Shown in pieces: positions 27,189 through 35,927 of a stretch of 58,893 nt of DNA (position 1 is the first letter of the stretch; the number at the start of each line of letters is the position of its first letter). The notes under the pieces are model-generated. The model ran no database searches. It saw only the letters and a program-made list of their open reading frames with translations, and was not told where the DNA came from. Both the position numbers and the translations under genes were made by a program. The stretch covers positions 1 to 58,893 of the forward strand of contig NZ_BDBQ01000099.1 in NCBI RefSeq assembly GCF_001613065.1, read 5' to 3'. Origin of the DNA: Nocardia miyunensis NBRC 108239. Its GTDB lineage: Bacteria > Actinomycetota > Actinomycetes > Mycobacteriales > Mycobacteriaceae.

Positions 27189-27218
27189 ATCAATTCGTGT
27201 TGATCAACACGAGTTGAT
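27189..27218. promoter_or_regulatory. LacI-type operator
   Basis: A 30-nt palindrome with one mismatched pair. The core TCGTGTTGATCAACACGA (27195-27212) is perfectly symmetrical, flanked by ATCAA and TTGAT. It ends 25 bases before the substrate-binding-protein start and 89 bases from lacI. A TTGACA at 27156-27161 could be the -35 element, which would place the operator over the initiation region. Confidence 0.8.
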
Positions 27219-27243
27219 CATTTGAGGGATAGGTCGAACACCG

Positions 27244-28260
27244 ATGAATGCTCGATTCAGGCGTGCAATGGCGCCGCTTGTCCTCGTCGGGGCGCTCGCC
27301 GCTGCCGCCTGCGGACGTGGCGATCACAGCAGCTCGGGGGAATTCAAGATCGCCATCGTCACCCGCAACTTCACCAACCCCTACTGGGCGGCGTTGCGCG
27401 ACGGGGCCATGGCCGAGGCGGCAAAGCTCGGGGTGAAGGTCACCGTGCAGGCCGGGCAGTCCGAGACGGACGCCGACGGCGAGAACGCGCAGATCTCCAC
27501 CATGGCCGCGCAGGGCTTCGGCTGCTTCGGGGTCGTGCCAGTCAACGGCACCAACGTCATCACCCCGCTCACCGCGGTGGCCCGCAAGAACATCCCGATC
27601 ATCGACCTGGACACCCAGATCGATCCGGCCGCGTCCAAGGCCGCCGGGGTCTCCTACGCGAGCTTCATCGGCTCGGACAACATCGAGGCCGGTAGGACCG
27701 CGGGCCAGAAACTGCTCGAGGCCCTGGGCGGCACCGGCAAGGTCGCTGTCCTGCAGGGCATCGCCGGTGAGCAGAACGGCATCAACCGCGACAAGGGCTT
27801 CGCCGAGGCCGTCGCGGGCAAACTCGACATCGTGCAGGAGGCGCCCGCGGACTACGAGCAGGACAAGGGTCTGCAGGTCACCGAGGCGATCCTGAAGGCG
27901 CATCCGGATATCACCGGCATCTTCTCCGCCAACGACACCATGGGTCTGGGTGCGGCGCAGGCGATCAAGAACGCGGGCCGCACCGGGCAGATCAAGGTGA
28001 TCTCCGTGGACGGCATCCAGGCCGCGCTGAACGCGGTCGAGGAGGGCACGCTGTACGGCACCGTCACCCAATACCCTTATGCCGAAGGACAACTCGCGGT
28101 ACAGGGTTGCCTGGCCCAGCACCAGGGTAGGAAGCTGCCCGACCGGGTCGTCTCCCCGATCGCGTTCATCGGCAAAGACAATGTGGCTCAGCAGATCTCG
28201 GCGTTCCCGCGGCCGATCGTCGGCTTCGACAACCCGCTGGAAGGACTCCTGAACAAGTGA
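27244..28260 (+). CDS. Sugar ABC transporter substrate-binding lipoprotein (RbsB-like)
   Basis: 338 residues. The lipoprotein signal MNARFRRAMAPLVLVGALAA ends in AAAC with the lipidated cysteine at 23. The mature protein is a type I periplasmic-binding fold: KIAIVTRNFTNPYWAALRDG, INGIN/DKGF ligand-contact segments, DITGIFSANDTMGLGAAQAI and KVISVDGIQAALNAVEEGTL. It captures a pentose or similar sugar for the permease and ATPase encoded directly downstream. The presence of ribokinase and RbsD genes in the same operon points to ribose. First gene of a five-gene operon controlled from the upstream palindrome. Confidence 0.93.
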   Translation: MNARFRRAMAPLVLVGALAAAACGRGDHSSSGEFKIAIVTRNFTNPYWAALRDGAMAEAAKLGVKVTVQAGQSETDADGENAQISTMAAQGFGCFGVVPVNGTNVITPLTAVARKNIPIIDLDTQIDPAASKAAGVSYASFIGSDNIEAGRTAGQKLLEALGGTGKVAVLQGIAGEQNGINRDKGFAEAVAGKLDIVQEAPADYEQDKGLQVTEAILKAHPDITGIFSANDTMGLGAAQAIKNAGRTGQIKVISVDGIQAALNAVEEGTLYGTVTQYPYAEGQLAVQGCLAQHQGRKLPDRVVSPIAFIGKDNVAQQISAFPRPIVGFDNPLEGLLNK

Positions 28261-29252
28261 GCTCCACGGCGGATATCGCACCCACCGATCCGGGGCGGGC
28301 CGCGGACGTCGGTGCGCGTGAGGGGCGTACCGAAATCCCGGCCAAGCTCGCCGAATACGCGGCGCCGATCGCGCTGGTCGCGCTCTGGGTGGCATTCTTC
28401 ATCGCCACCCCGGATTTCCTGACCCTGGCCAATATCGGCGACCTGCTCGTGTCCGCGACGATCCTCACCGTGCTGGCGCTGGGTCAGCAGTTCGCGGTCA
28501 CCGTCGGCGGCATCGATCTGTCGGTGGGCGCGAATCTGCCCTGGGCCGCTGCGCTATTGGGCTACACGACCAGCCACGGCTACCCGGTGGCGGTCGGCAT
28601 CGTGGTGGCGATCGCGGGCGGGCTGATCGTCGGCGTGATCAACGGCGTGCTGGTCGGACGGCTGCACATGACCGATTTCGTGGTCACCCTTGGCATGCTC
28701 AGCGTGCTGAGCGGGTTGACACTGCTGCTGACCCATGGCAATACCACCGCGGTGAATTCGGCCTTCCTGCAGAAGCTCGCGTTGGACGGCATCGGCCCGG
28801 TGCGCTGGTTCTGGCTGCTGGCACTGATCGCCGCACTCGTGGTGGCGGGCATCATCTTCCGCACCCGAATCGGCACCCATCTGCTGGCCACCGGCGGTCG
28901 TCTGGAGGCCGCGCGCGACACCGGCATCGCGGTGAACCGCATCCGGCTGTTCGCCTATGCGATGTCCGGTCTGCTGTGCGGGGTCGCCGGAGTGATGCTC
29001 GTGGCCCGCAACGGCGGCGCGGATCCCTCGCTGCAGACCACCTATCTGCTGAGTTCGATCGCGGCGGTGGTTCTCGGCGGTTCGTCGCTGGCCGGCGGCA
29101 AGGCGTCGGTGCTGGGGACGGTCGCCGGGGCGGTACTGTTCACCTCGCTGATCAACGGTTTCACCATCCTGGGCATCTCGCAGTACTACCAGCCGGTCGC
29201 GGTCGGCGCGGTGCTGCTGCTGGCCGCCGGTATCTCCCGGTTCCGAAAGTAG
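28257..29252 (+). CDS. Sugar ABC transporter permease (RbsC-like)
   Basis: 331-residue membrane protein with eight or more helices. The GTG start overlaps the stop of the binding-protein gene (GTGA). Family motifs include GQQFAVTVGGIDLSVGANLP near helix 3, VTLGMLSVLSGLTLLLTHG and the C-terminal SIAAVVLGGSSLAGGKASVL loop that contacts the ATPase. It forms the inner-membrane channel, presumably as a homodimer since only one permease gene is present. Translational coupling with its neighbours keeps importer subunits in step. Confidence 0.93.
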   Translation: MSSTADIAPTDPGRAADVGAREGRTEIPAKLAEYAAPIALVALWVAFFIATPDFLTLANIGDLLVSATILTVLALGQQFAVTVGGIDLSVGANLPWAAALLGYTTSHGYPVAVGIVVAIAGGLIVGVINGVLVGRLHMTDFVVTLGMLSVLSGLTLLLTHGNTTAVNSAFLQKLALDGIGPVRWFWLLALIAALVVAGIIFRTRIGTHLLATGGRLEAARDTGIAVNRIRLFAYAMSGLLCGVAGVMLVARNGGADPSLQTTYLLSSIAAVVLGGSSLAGGKASVLGTVAGAVLFTSLINGFTILGISQYYQPVAVGAVLLLAAGISRFRK

Positions 29253-29261
29253 GTGCGCCCC

Positions 29262-30293
29262 ATGACAACTCCTCTGCTAGAGGCAAGGGACCTGACCAAA
29301 TCCTTCGACTCGGTGCGTGCGCTGGGCGGGGTGTCGCTGCGCATTCCCGAGGGCGAGGTGACCGCGCTCGTCGGCGACAACGGTGCCGGGAAATCGACGC
29401 TGGTGCGCTGCCTGACCGGCGTGCAGTCACCCGATACCGGTCAGATCCTGTTCCGCGGCGAACCGGTTCGGCTGCGTTCCCCCGAGGACGCGCGCAAGAT
29501 GGGCATCGAAACCGTCTACCAGGATCTGGCCCTGATCGATGACCTGACGGTGTGGCAGAACCTGTTCCTCAACCGGGAGCTGGTGTATCCGCTCGGAATC
29601 GTCAACCGCCGCGGCATGATCGCGCGCAGCGGTGAGATCATGCGCGAGTTGGACGTCGACGTGCCCTCGGTCCGCACCACCGTGCGCCGGATGAGCGGCG
29701 GCCAGCGCCAATCCATCGCCATCGCCCGCGCCGTTGCCTGGGGCAAGGCCATGGTGATCATGGACGAGCCGACCGCCGCCCTGGGCGTCCGGGAGACCGC
29801 CGCGGTGGAGAAACTGGTCCGCGGGCTGCGCGAACGCGGCGTCACGGTACTGATCATCAGCCACGACCTGGCCCAGGTGATGCGCATCTGCGACAACGTC
29901 GTCGTGTTGCGTCGCGGTAGATCCGTTGCCGCGCACAGCATCTCAGAGGTGGATGGCGATCGCCTGGTCGGTCTGATCACCGGCGCGATCCCGGGCAATC
30001 TGGAGACCCCGCCCACGGCCGATACCGGGATCGAAAGCGCCGCGACAGTGCCCGGAGACGAGCATCCGGACGAGCCGGACTCGGCAGGCGACGACGCCGC
30101 TGGATCCGGGAAGACCGACGCAACACCCGGCACCGATGATCCAGCGCCCGATTTCAGCGAGCCGGCAGCCGACATTGCCGCCGACACGGCCGAGGCGACA
30201 CCCGGCACCGCGGGCGAAGAGACGAATGCTGATGGCACAGCAGCCAATTCACGTGCGTCGGCGTCGTCCGGTGGCTCGGGGGCGACGTCGTGA
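29262..30293 (+). CDS. Sugar ABC transporter ATP-binding protein, single domain with acidic tail
   Basis: 343 residues. One ABC domain occupies about 1-245: Walker A VGDNGAGKST, signature MSGGQRQSIAIARAVAWGKA, Walker B MVIMDEPTAAL and switch His in ISHDL. RbsA-type ATPases normally carry two such domains (about 500 residues), so this is the shorter single-domain type. The last 90 residues are Asp/Glu/Ala/Thr/Pro-rich and look disordered (for example DEHPDEPDSAGDDAAGSGKT), which is unusual. The ATG at 29262 was preferred to a GTG three codons upstream because it suits the AGGTG ribosome site. The stop overlaps the ribokinase start. Confidence 0.9.
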   Translation: MTTPLLEARDLTKSFDSVRALGGVSLRIPEGEVTALVGDNGAGKSTLVRCLTGVQSPDTGQILFRGEPVRLRSPEDARKMGIETVYQDLALIDDLTVWQNLFLNRELVYPLGIVNRRGMIARSGEIMRELDVDVPSVRTTVRRMSGGQRQSIAIARAVAWGKAMVIMDEPTAALGVRETAAVEKLVRGLRERGVTVLIISHDLAQVMRICDNVVVLRRGRSVAAHSISEVDGDRLVGLITGAIPGNLETPPTADTGIESAATVPGDEHPDEPDSAGDDAAGSGKTDATPGTDDPAPDFSEPAADIAADTAEATPGTAGEETNADGTAANSRASASSGGSGATS

Positions 30294-31234
30294 GCGTTGT
30301 GGTGGTGGGGTCGGTGAATGTGGATGTGGTGAGCGAGGTCGAGCGGCTGCCCGCGCCCGGCGAGACGGTGCTGGCGCTGCGGTCGCGAACGAACCTGGGT
30401 GGTAAGGGATCCAATCAGGCCGTTGCCGCCGCGCGAGCCGGGGGCCGGGTCGAGTTCGTGGCACGGGTGGGCGCCGGGGCCGATCCGGGGCTGTGGAAAT
30501 CGTTGCTGGAGTTTGGCATCGGTCTCACGGCGGTTCGTGAGGTCACGGACAGCCGGACCGGTACCGCGTATATCACCGTGGCCGATGGGGAGAACCAGAT
30601 CGTCGTGGATCCCGGCGCGAACTTCGACTGGGAGAGCGAGTCCGAGCTGGACGGGCTGGCCGTCGAAACCGGACTCCTGGATGCGGCACAGGTTGTGGTG
30701 GCGCAGCTGGAAATCCCCGTGCGCGTGGTCGACTGGGTTTCCTCTCGCGCCCGGCGGTTCATTCTCAACGCAGCTCCCGCCACGAAACTGTCCGAAGATC
30801 TGCTACGTCGTTGTGATCCGCTGATCGTCAACGAATCCGAACTGGCGGCGGTGAGTGGCACGATCCCCGAAACCCCCGAACAGGCATTCGCGCAGGTGCG
30901 CGCACTGTGCCTGCGGGGCGTTCCGTCGGTGGTGGCGACCCTGGGCGCAGCCGGATCGGTATGGGCGCAAACCGCCGACTCGAAGGTGGTCGGCGCGTAT
31001 CAACCTGCCCCGCGTGTGGATACGGTGGATTCGACCGGCGCGGGCGACGCCTTCGTCGGAGCCCTGGCCACCGCCCTAGCCGAGGGGAGCGAACTCGGCT
31101 CAGCCGTCGGGTTCGCGACCGCCGCCGGAGCCCTCGCGGTCCAGTCGCCCGGCACCCACAACTCCTATCCCACCGGTGAACGAATCACCGACGCACTCGC
31201 GGCGGTACCGCAATCCCGCTCGCTCACTTCGTGA
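30290..31234 (+). CDS. rbsK: Ribokinase (PfkB family)
   Basis: 314 residues. PfkB signature 1 is NLGGKGSNQAVAAARAGGRV and signature 2 is DTVDSTGAGDAFVGALATAL, with the catalytic base Asp253. The N-terminus VVVGSVNVDVVSEVERLPAP has the substrate-binding GS(I/V)N(V/M)D. It phosphorylates D-ribose to ribose 5-phosphate with ATP. The GTG start overlaps the ATPase stop. Its position after a sugar importer and before rbsD supports ribose over other PfkB substrates. Confidence 0.92.
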   Translation: MSVVVVGSVNVDVVSEVERLPAPGETVLALRSRTNLGGKGSNQAVAAARAGGRVEFVARVGAGADPGLWKSLLEFGIGLTAVREVTDSRTGTAYITVADGENQIVVDPGANFDWESESELDGLAVETGLLDAAQVVVAQLEIPVRVVDWVSSRARRFILNAAPATKLSEDLLRRCDPLIVNESELAAVSGTIPETPEQAFAQVRALCLRGVPSVVATLGAAGSVWAQTADSKVVGAYQPAPRVDTVDSTGAGDAFVGALATALAEGSELGSAVGFATAAGALAVQSPGTHNSYPTGERITDALAAVPQSRSLTS

Positions 31235-31277
31235 TTCGCCTCATGCGGCTCCCGCTCCACAGACCAGGAGATTCACC

Positions 31278-31667
31278 ATGCGCACCACCGGAATCATCCA
31301 CGCCGGACTGGCATCGGCCCTGACCGCCCTACGTCACACCGACCTGTTCGCGGTCAGTGACTCCGGCCTGCCGGTACCCGCCGCCGTGCCCGTCATCGAT
31401 CTCGGCATCAGCTACGGATTCCCCCGCTTCGCCCCGATCCTGGATCTCATCCTGCGCGAGGTGACCATCGAAGCCGCCTGGGCCAGCCGCGAGGTGACCA
31501 CCGAAAACCCCGAAGCCGCAACCCTTCTCACCGGCAACCTGCACCCCGAACTACTCGACCACGAAGCCTTCAAGTCCCGCATAGCCAACTGCCGCTTCGT
31601 AGTCCGCACCGGCGAAGCCAAGCCCTACGCCAACGTCCTGCTCCGCGCGGGCGTCCCCTGGACCTGA
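31278..31667 (+). CDS. rbsD: D-ribose pyranase RbsD
   Basis: 129 residues. It matches RbsD, which converts beta-pyranose to beta-furanose ribose before phosphorylation. The catalytic histidine falls at residue 20 (ALRHTDLFAVSDSGLPVP), exactly the family position, and the C-terminal motif is KPYANVLLRAGVPW. The ATG at 31278 has AGGAG seven bases upstream. As last gene of the operon it confirms that the transported sugar is ribose or a close analogue. Confidence 0.9.
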   Translation: MRTTGIIHAGLASALTALRHTDLFAVSDSGLPVPAAVPVIDLGISYGFPRFAPILDLILREVTIEAAWASREVTTENPEAATLLTGNLHPELLDHEAFKSRIANCRFVVRTGEAKPYANVLLRAGVPWT

Positions 31668-31812
31668 CCGCTCGTGGGACGGGCCGAGTCGGGTTACGCC
31701 GTCGCGGACCGATCGCCGAGGTGTGCGGTAGGACTCGGCTCGTCGCGACCGGAGCAGTCGGCTGGCGTGGGCCGCATCCCCCGGCGACGTTCACATCGCA
31801 TACGATCCCCGG

Positions 31813-32577
31813 ATGGCTGAGATCCTGGTGGAGCGGCACGGCAGGGTTGCTGTTGTCACGGTGCACGATCCGGAGCGACGTAACGCGTTGACCAGGGATC
31901 TGTCGGCCGGGCTCGCCGGCGCGGTGGCCGATGCGGAGAACGATCGCGACGTTCATGCGCTGGTCGTCACCGGGACGCCGCCCGCGTTCTGCGCCGGGGC
32001 CGATCTCACACTGCTGGGCGCGGCGCGCGAAGAGGGGCTGCGGGCGGTCTACGCGGGATTCCTCGCAGTGGCGAATTGCGCGTTGCCGACGATCGCGGCG
32101 GTCGGTGGTGCGGCGGTGGGTGCGGGATTCAATCTGGCGCTGGCCGCCGATATCCGTATCGCCGGTCCCCGCGCCCGATTCGACGCCCGCTTCCTGCAAC
32201 TCGGATTGCATCCGGGCGGGGGCATGACCTGGATGATCCAGCGAGCCCTGGGCCCGCAGCGCGCCGCCGCCATGACCCTGTTCGGCGAGATCCTCGACGC
32301 CGAGAACGCCCTGGCCGCCGGACTGGCACACCGAGTCGTCCTCGGCGACCACGACACCCTCGTCGCCGAGGCCGTCGCCTACGCCCAACCCGCCGCCGAC
32401 GCCCCACGCGACCTGCTCATCGCCACCAAACGCACCCTCCGCGCCACCCGCGAACTCCCCGCTCACGCCGACGCCGTCGACACCGAGATCGTGCCCCAGT
32501 TGGAATCACTCGACTCCCCGGAGTTCGCCGCACGTCTCGCCGCAATGCAGTCACGAATCACCCACTCGCCCAAGTGA
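31813..32577 (+). CDS. Enoyl-CoA hydratase/isomerase-family protein lacking both hydratase glutamates
   Basis: 254-residue crotonase fold. The CoA/oxyanion segments are present (PPAFCAGADLTLLG and GGAAVGAGFNLALAADIRIA). In rat crotonase numbering the catalytic acids are Glu144 and Glu164. The equivalent positions here are Asn107 (GAGFNLAL) and Phe127 (FDARFLQLGL), so hydration of enoyl-CoA is unlikely. It could be a CoA-binding accessory protein, or a hydrolase or isomerase using other residues. It stands alone, with no fatty-acid genes adjacent. Confidence 0.88.
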   Translation: MAEILVERHGRVAVVTVHDPERRNALTRDLSAGLAGAVADAENDRDVHALVVTGTPPAFCAGADLTLLGAAREEGLRAVYAGFLAVANCALPTIAAVGGAAVGAGFNLALAADIRIAGPRARFDARFLQLGLHPGGGMTWMIQRALGPQRAAAMTLFGEILDAENALAAGLAHRVVLGDHDTLVAEAVAYAQPAADAPRDLLIATKRTLRATRELPAHADAVDTEIVPQLESLDSPEFAARLAAMQSRITHSPK

Positions 32578-32725
32578 ACTGCGGGGCTCAGCCACTGCTC
32601 CGAACCACATGGTGATCGCCGCCCCGAGGCAAACCACATGATCGCCGATCCAAATTCGTTTCGCTGACGAATAACCACTGTTGTGCGTCATCAGCCCCGA
32701 AACGACCCCAGGGAACCCGACAACA

Positions 32726-35194
32726 GTGACGAATACCGTGATCCAGGAACAGGAGACGCTTTCCGAGCCGGAGACGGGTGAGCGCTCGACGCTCGCGCCT
32801 CGACGGATTCGCACGGTGCTGACCGGGCTGATGCTGGGGATCTTCCTGGCCGCGCTGGATCAGAACATCGTGAGCGTCGCGATCGTGCGAATCGCGAACA
32901 GTCTGCACGGATTCGACGAACAGGCCTGGGCGACAACGGCCTATCTGATCACCGCGACGATCACCACGCCGCTGTACGGCAAGCTGGCCGACATCTACGG
33001 CCGCAAACCGCTGTACCTGGCGTCCATCGCGCTGTTCGTGATCGGTTCGGTGGCCTGCACATTCGCGACCTCGATGTACGAGCTGGCCGCCTTCCGGGCG
33101 TTCCAGGGACTGGGCGCGGGCGGATTGATGGCGTTGGCGTTCACCATCCTGTCCGATATCGTGCCGCCACGCGAAATCGTCCGGTACCAGGGCGGATTCA
33201 TGGTGGTGTTCGGCGGCGCGACCGTCCTGGGGCCGGTGCTCGGCGGATTCCTGTCCGATTACGATCGCCTGCTCGGCCTGGACGGCTGGCGATGGGTGTT
33301 CCTGGTCAACGTGCCCATCGGAGTGATCGCATTCGCCGTGGTGGCCAAGGTGCTCGACGTTCCGCACGCCCGGCAGGACCATCGCATCGACTGGTTCGGC
33401 ACGCTGACGCTCACCGCCTGCGTCGTTCCGCTGCTCATCGTCGCCGAACAGGGCCGCGCATGGGGCTGGGATTCGCACCGCGCGCTGCTGTGCTACGGCA
33501 TCGGGGCCGCGGGATTCGTGCTGTACCTGCTCGCCGAACTGATGATGAAGGATGCGGCGCTGATTCCGCTGCGCATGTTCCGCAGCTCGACGTTCAGCGT
33601 CTCCATTCTCGGCGGCACGATCGTGGGCATCGCGATGTTCGGCGTCATCGTCCTGGTTCCGCTGTATTTCCAGGTGGTGCGCGGATATTCGCCGACCCGG
33701 GCCGGACTGTTGATGCTGCCGCTGGTCGTGGGAATCATGGTGGGCTCGCAACTGGCCGGGGTGATCACGAAGTACACCGGGCGATACAAGATCCTGCCGG
33801 TCGTGGGCAGTGTCGCGTTCGCGGCGGGCGCGGCGCTGTTCGGCCGGGTCGAGTACGACAGCCCGCTGTGGCAACCGCTGCTGTACTGCGGGATCATCGG
33901 ATTCGGCCTCGGCGGTTGCATGCAGACGCTGATCATCGCCGCGCAGAACGCCTGTCGTCCGCAGGACCGTGGAACATCCACGGCAACAGCCACATTCGTG
34001 CGGCAAATGGGCGGAACACTCGGCATCGCGGTCTTCCTGACGATCCTGTTCAACCTCATTCCCGGGCGTATCGAGGCAGCCTTCGGCGGGCGGCTTCCGG
34101 CCGAACTCGCCTCGGGCAAACTCGCCGCGCTGCAAAGTGATACCAGCGGCATCACCGCCCTGCCCGAGCAGATACGCATCCCGATCCTGATCGGCTACAC
34201 GCACGCGATGCGCGAGGTGTTCCTGATCGCCGCGGTCGTGGCGGTACTGGCCGCCGTGGTCCTGCTGTTCATGAAAGAGATTCCGCTACAGGACGATCCG
34301 CACTCCGAACCCGCGACCACGATTCCGGACGACGCCGCCGAACTCCTGGAGACCCCGCAGCCGCCGTCCACCGCGCAGCAGGACCGGTACCGGAGCGTGG
34401 ACGCCCTGCTCGCCCGCGCCGACGCCGAGGCCGACTACTGCGTCGTCGGCCATATCCGCCACGACGGCGGCCAACCGGTCCCCCGCGCCACGCTGACGTT
34501 GATCGACCCGCGCGGTCGGCAGGTCTCCCGCACGACCGGCGATGCGGACGGCGGCTATCTCATCGCCGCACCCGAGCCGGGAAGTTACGTGCTGATCGTA
34601 TCGTCCTCGGGGCATCAGCCGACCGCCTCGGGCATCGTGATCGGCTGGACGCCACAGCAATTCGACGTCGTACTGTACGGCGCGGGTGAAGTCTCCGGCG
34701 CGGTGCGCATGGCCGGGAGCGGCACACCCGTGCCGCACACCATCGTCACCCTGACCGACGAGGACGGCGAGGTGGTGGGTTCGGCGGTCAGCGCCGCGGA
34801 CGGCGGCTACGTCTGTCACGGCGTCGTACCGGGCACCTACACGCTGGTGGCCCTCGCCGACCACATGCGCCCCGGCGCGGCGACGCTGACCGTGCCCGAG
34901 AGTCGGATCCTGAACCACGACATCGTCCTGGCTCCCCGCGCGGTACTCGCCGGATCCGTTGTCGCGCAGGATGATCGGCCGGTACCCGATGCCCAGGTAG
35001 CGGTCCTGGACGCCACCGGCGGCGTCACCGCCACCGTCCGCACCGACGACAACGGCCACTACCTCGTCCCCGATCTCGCCGACGGCCAGTACACCGTGGT
35101 CACCCGCGGCTACCCGCCGGTCTCCAGCCGCATCACCGTCGCCGGAGGCGAGGCCACCCACCACGTCCGCGTCGGCTACTGGACAGAGGACTGA
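32726..35194 (+). CDS. MFS (DHA2) transporter fused to C-terminal carboxypeptidase-regulatory-like repeats
   Basis: About 822 residues. Residues 1 to about 530 form a 14-helix DHA2 transporter: LGIFLAALDQNIVSVAIVRI, motif A YGKLADIYGRKPLYLASIAL, and motif C GATVLGPVLGGFLSD. After a linker, three beta-sandwich repeats of roughly 80 residues follow. Each begins with a GxV/I..Hg.pV/vp.A.v.l.D pattern and contains D(G/N)GxY (DADGGYLIAAPEPGSYVLIV, AADGGYVCHGVVPGTYTLVA, DDNGHYLVPDLADGQYTVVT), typical of CarboxypepD_reg domains. The start is uncertain: GTG at 32726 is used, and a TTG 15 codons upstream is possible. The repeats lie C-terminal to helix 14, which predicts a cytosolic location. Confidence 0.88.
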   Translation: MTNTVIQEQETLSEPETGERSTLAPRRIRTVLTGLMLGIFLAALDQNIVSVAIVRIANSLHGFDEQAWATTAYLITATITTPLYGKLADIYGRKPLYLASIALFVIGSVACTFATSMYELAAFRAFQGLGAGGLMALAFTILSDIVPPREIVRYQGGFMVVFGGATVLGPVLGGFLSDYDRLLGLDGWRWVFLVNVPIGVIAFAVVAKVLDVPHARQDHRIDWFGTLTLTACVVPLLIVAEQGRAWGWDSHRALLCYGIGAAGFVLYLLAELMMKDAALIPLRMFRSSTFSVSILGGTIVGIAMFGVIVLVPLYFQVVRGYSPTRAGLLMLPLVVGIMVGSQLAGVITKYTGRYKILPVVGSVAFAAGAALFGRVEYDSPLWQPLLYCGIIGFGLGGCMQTLIIAAQNACRPQDRGTSTATATFVRQMGGTLGIAVFLTILFNLIPGRIEAAFGGRLPAELASGKLAALQSDTSGITALPEQIRIPILIGYTHAMREVFLIAAVVAVLAAVVLLFMKEIPLQDDPHSEPATTIPDDAAELLETPQPPSTAQQDRYRSVDALLARADAEADYCVVGHIRHDGGQPVPRATLTLIDPRGRQVSRTTGDADGGYLIAAPEPGSYVLIVSSSGHQPTASGIVIGWTPQQFDVVLYGAGEVSGAVRMAGSGTPVPHTIVTLTDEDGEVVGSAVSAADGGYVCHGVVPGTYTLVALADHMRPGAATLTVPESRILNHDIVLAPRAVLAGSVVAQDDRPVPDAQVAVLDATGGVTATVRTDDNGHYLVPDLADGQYTVVTRGYPPVSSRITVAGGEATHHVRVGYWTED

Positions 35195-35387
35195 GCGAGA
35201 TCCTCTCCCCTGCCGGATCCGGAACACCTGCGCGCCATGCTCAGCGAGGAGGTACGCGGCCGTCGGCGAGATCCCGGCCCGACCCGAGTGCGGCCTCCGG
35301 CACTGCACCAGGCAATTCGCCGAAACCGCCACCGCCGAGCGTGATCACTGATGACATGATCACACTCGGCGCTACCCGGAGGTTGCC

Positions 35388-35822
35388 ATGTTGTCACTAC
35401 AAGAAATTTCCGATCGGCTGGAAATCCAGGATCTGATGGTGCGGTATTCCCACGCGGTGGATACCCGGCAATGGGATCTGCTGGACGAGGTGTTCACCCG
35501 GGACGCCTATATCGACTACAGCGCGATGGGCGGGTCCGCGGGAGATCTGCTGTCCACCAAGGAGTTCCTGGCGACCATGCTGCCGAATTTCCTGGCGTTC
35601 CAGCATTTGATCAGCAACTCCTCGATCAGCGTCGACGGGGATACCGCGACCGGGCGCACGCTGTGCCACAACCCGATGCTGGTCGCCGATGCCGACGGTA
35701 AGCAGAGCCTGATGCTGTGCGGGCTGTGGTATCTGGACACCTTCGTCCGGATCGACGGGCAGTGGCGGATCCGGCGGCGCGAGGAGGAGAAGGGATACAT
35801 GTTCGTCGCGCCGTCGGCCTGA
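35388..35822 (+). CDS. SnoaL-like (NTF2-fold) protein
   Basis: 144 residues. The N-terminus SLQEISDRLEIQDLMVRYSH and AVDTRQWDLLDEVFTRDAYI is characteristic of SnoaL_4 NTF2-like proteins, and WRIRRREEEKGYMFV closes the sheet. The cone-shaped pocket of this fold serves hydratases, cyclases or ligand binders, so no reaction can be assigned. GGAGG lies before the ATG. No enzyme partner is adjacent; the next gene encodes a DUF445 membrane protein. Confidence 0.85.
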   Translation: MLSLQEISDRLEIQDLMVRYSHAVDTRQWDLLDEVFTRDAYIDYSAMGGSAGDLLSTKEFLATMLPNFLAFQHLISNSSISVDGDTATGRTLCHNPMLVADADGKQSLMLCGLWYLDTFVRIDGQWRIRRREEEKGYMFVAPSA

Positions 35823-35927
35823 TAGCACCCGCCTCGGGATGCCCAGGTCGTCTCCGGGCTCATCGTTAGAAACCTGTTACTGTTCCGCGGTGGGCTCAGA
35901 TTCATCCCTCGCGCTCGGAGCTGTCGC

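Noticed and set aside
31685..31760. Inverted repeat GCCGAGTC/GACTCGGC after rbsD as a terminator
   Set aside because: The loop is about 40 bases and the stem only 8 bp, too weak to call.
32588..34204. Long minus-strand frame opposite the MFS fusion gene
   Set aside because: Low-information Asp/Arg/His/Gln-rich translation. The plus strand encodes a 14-helix transporter.
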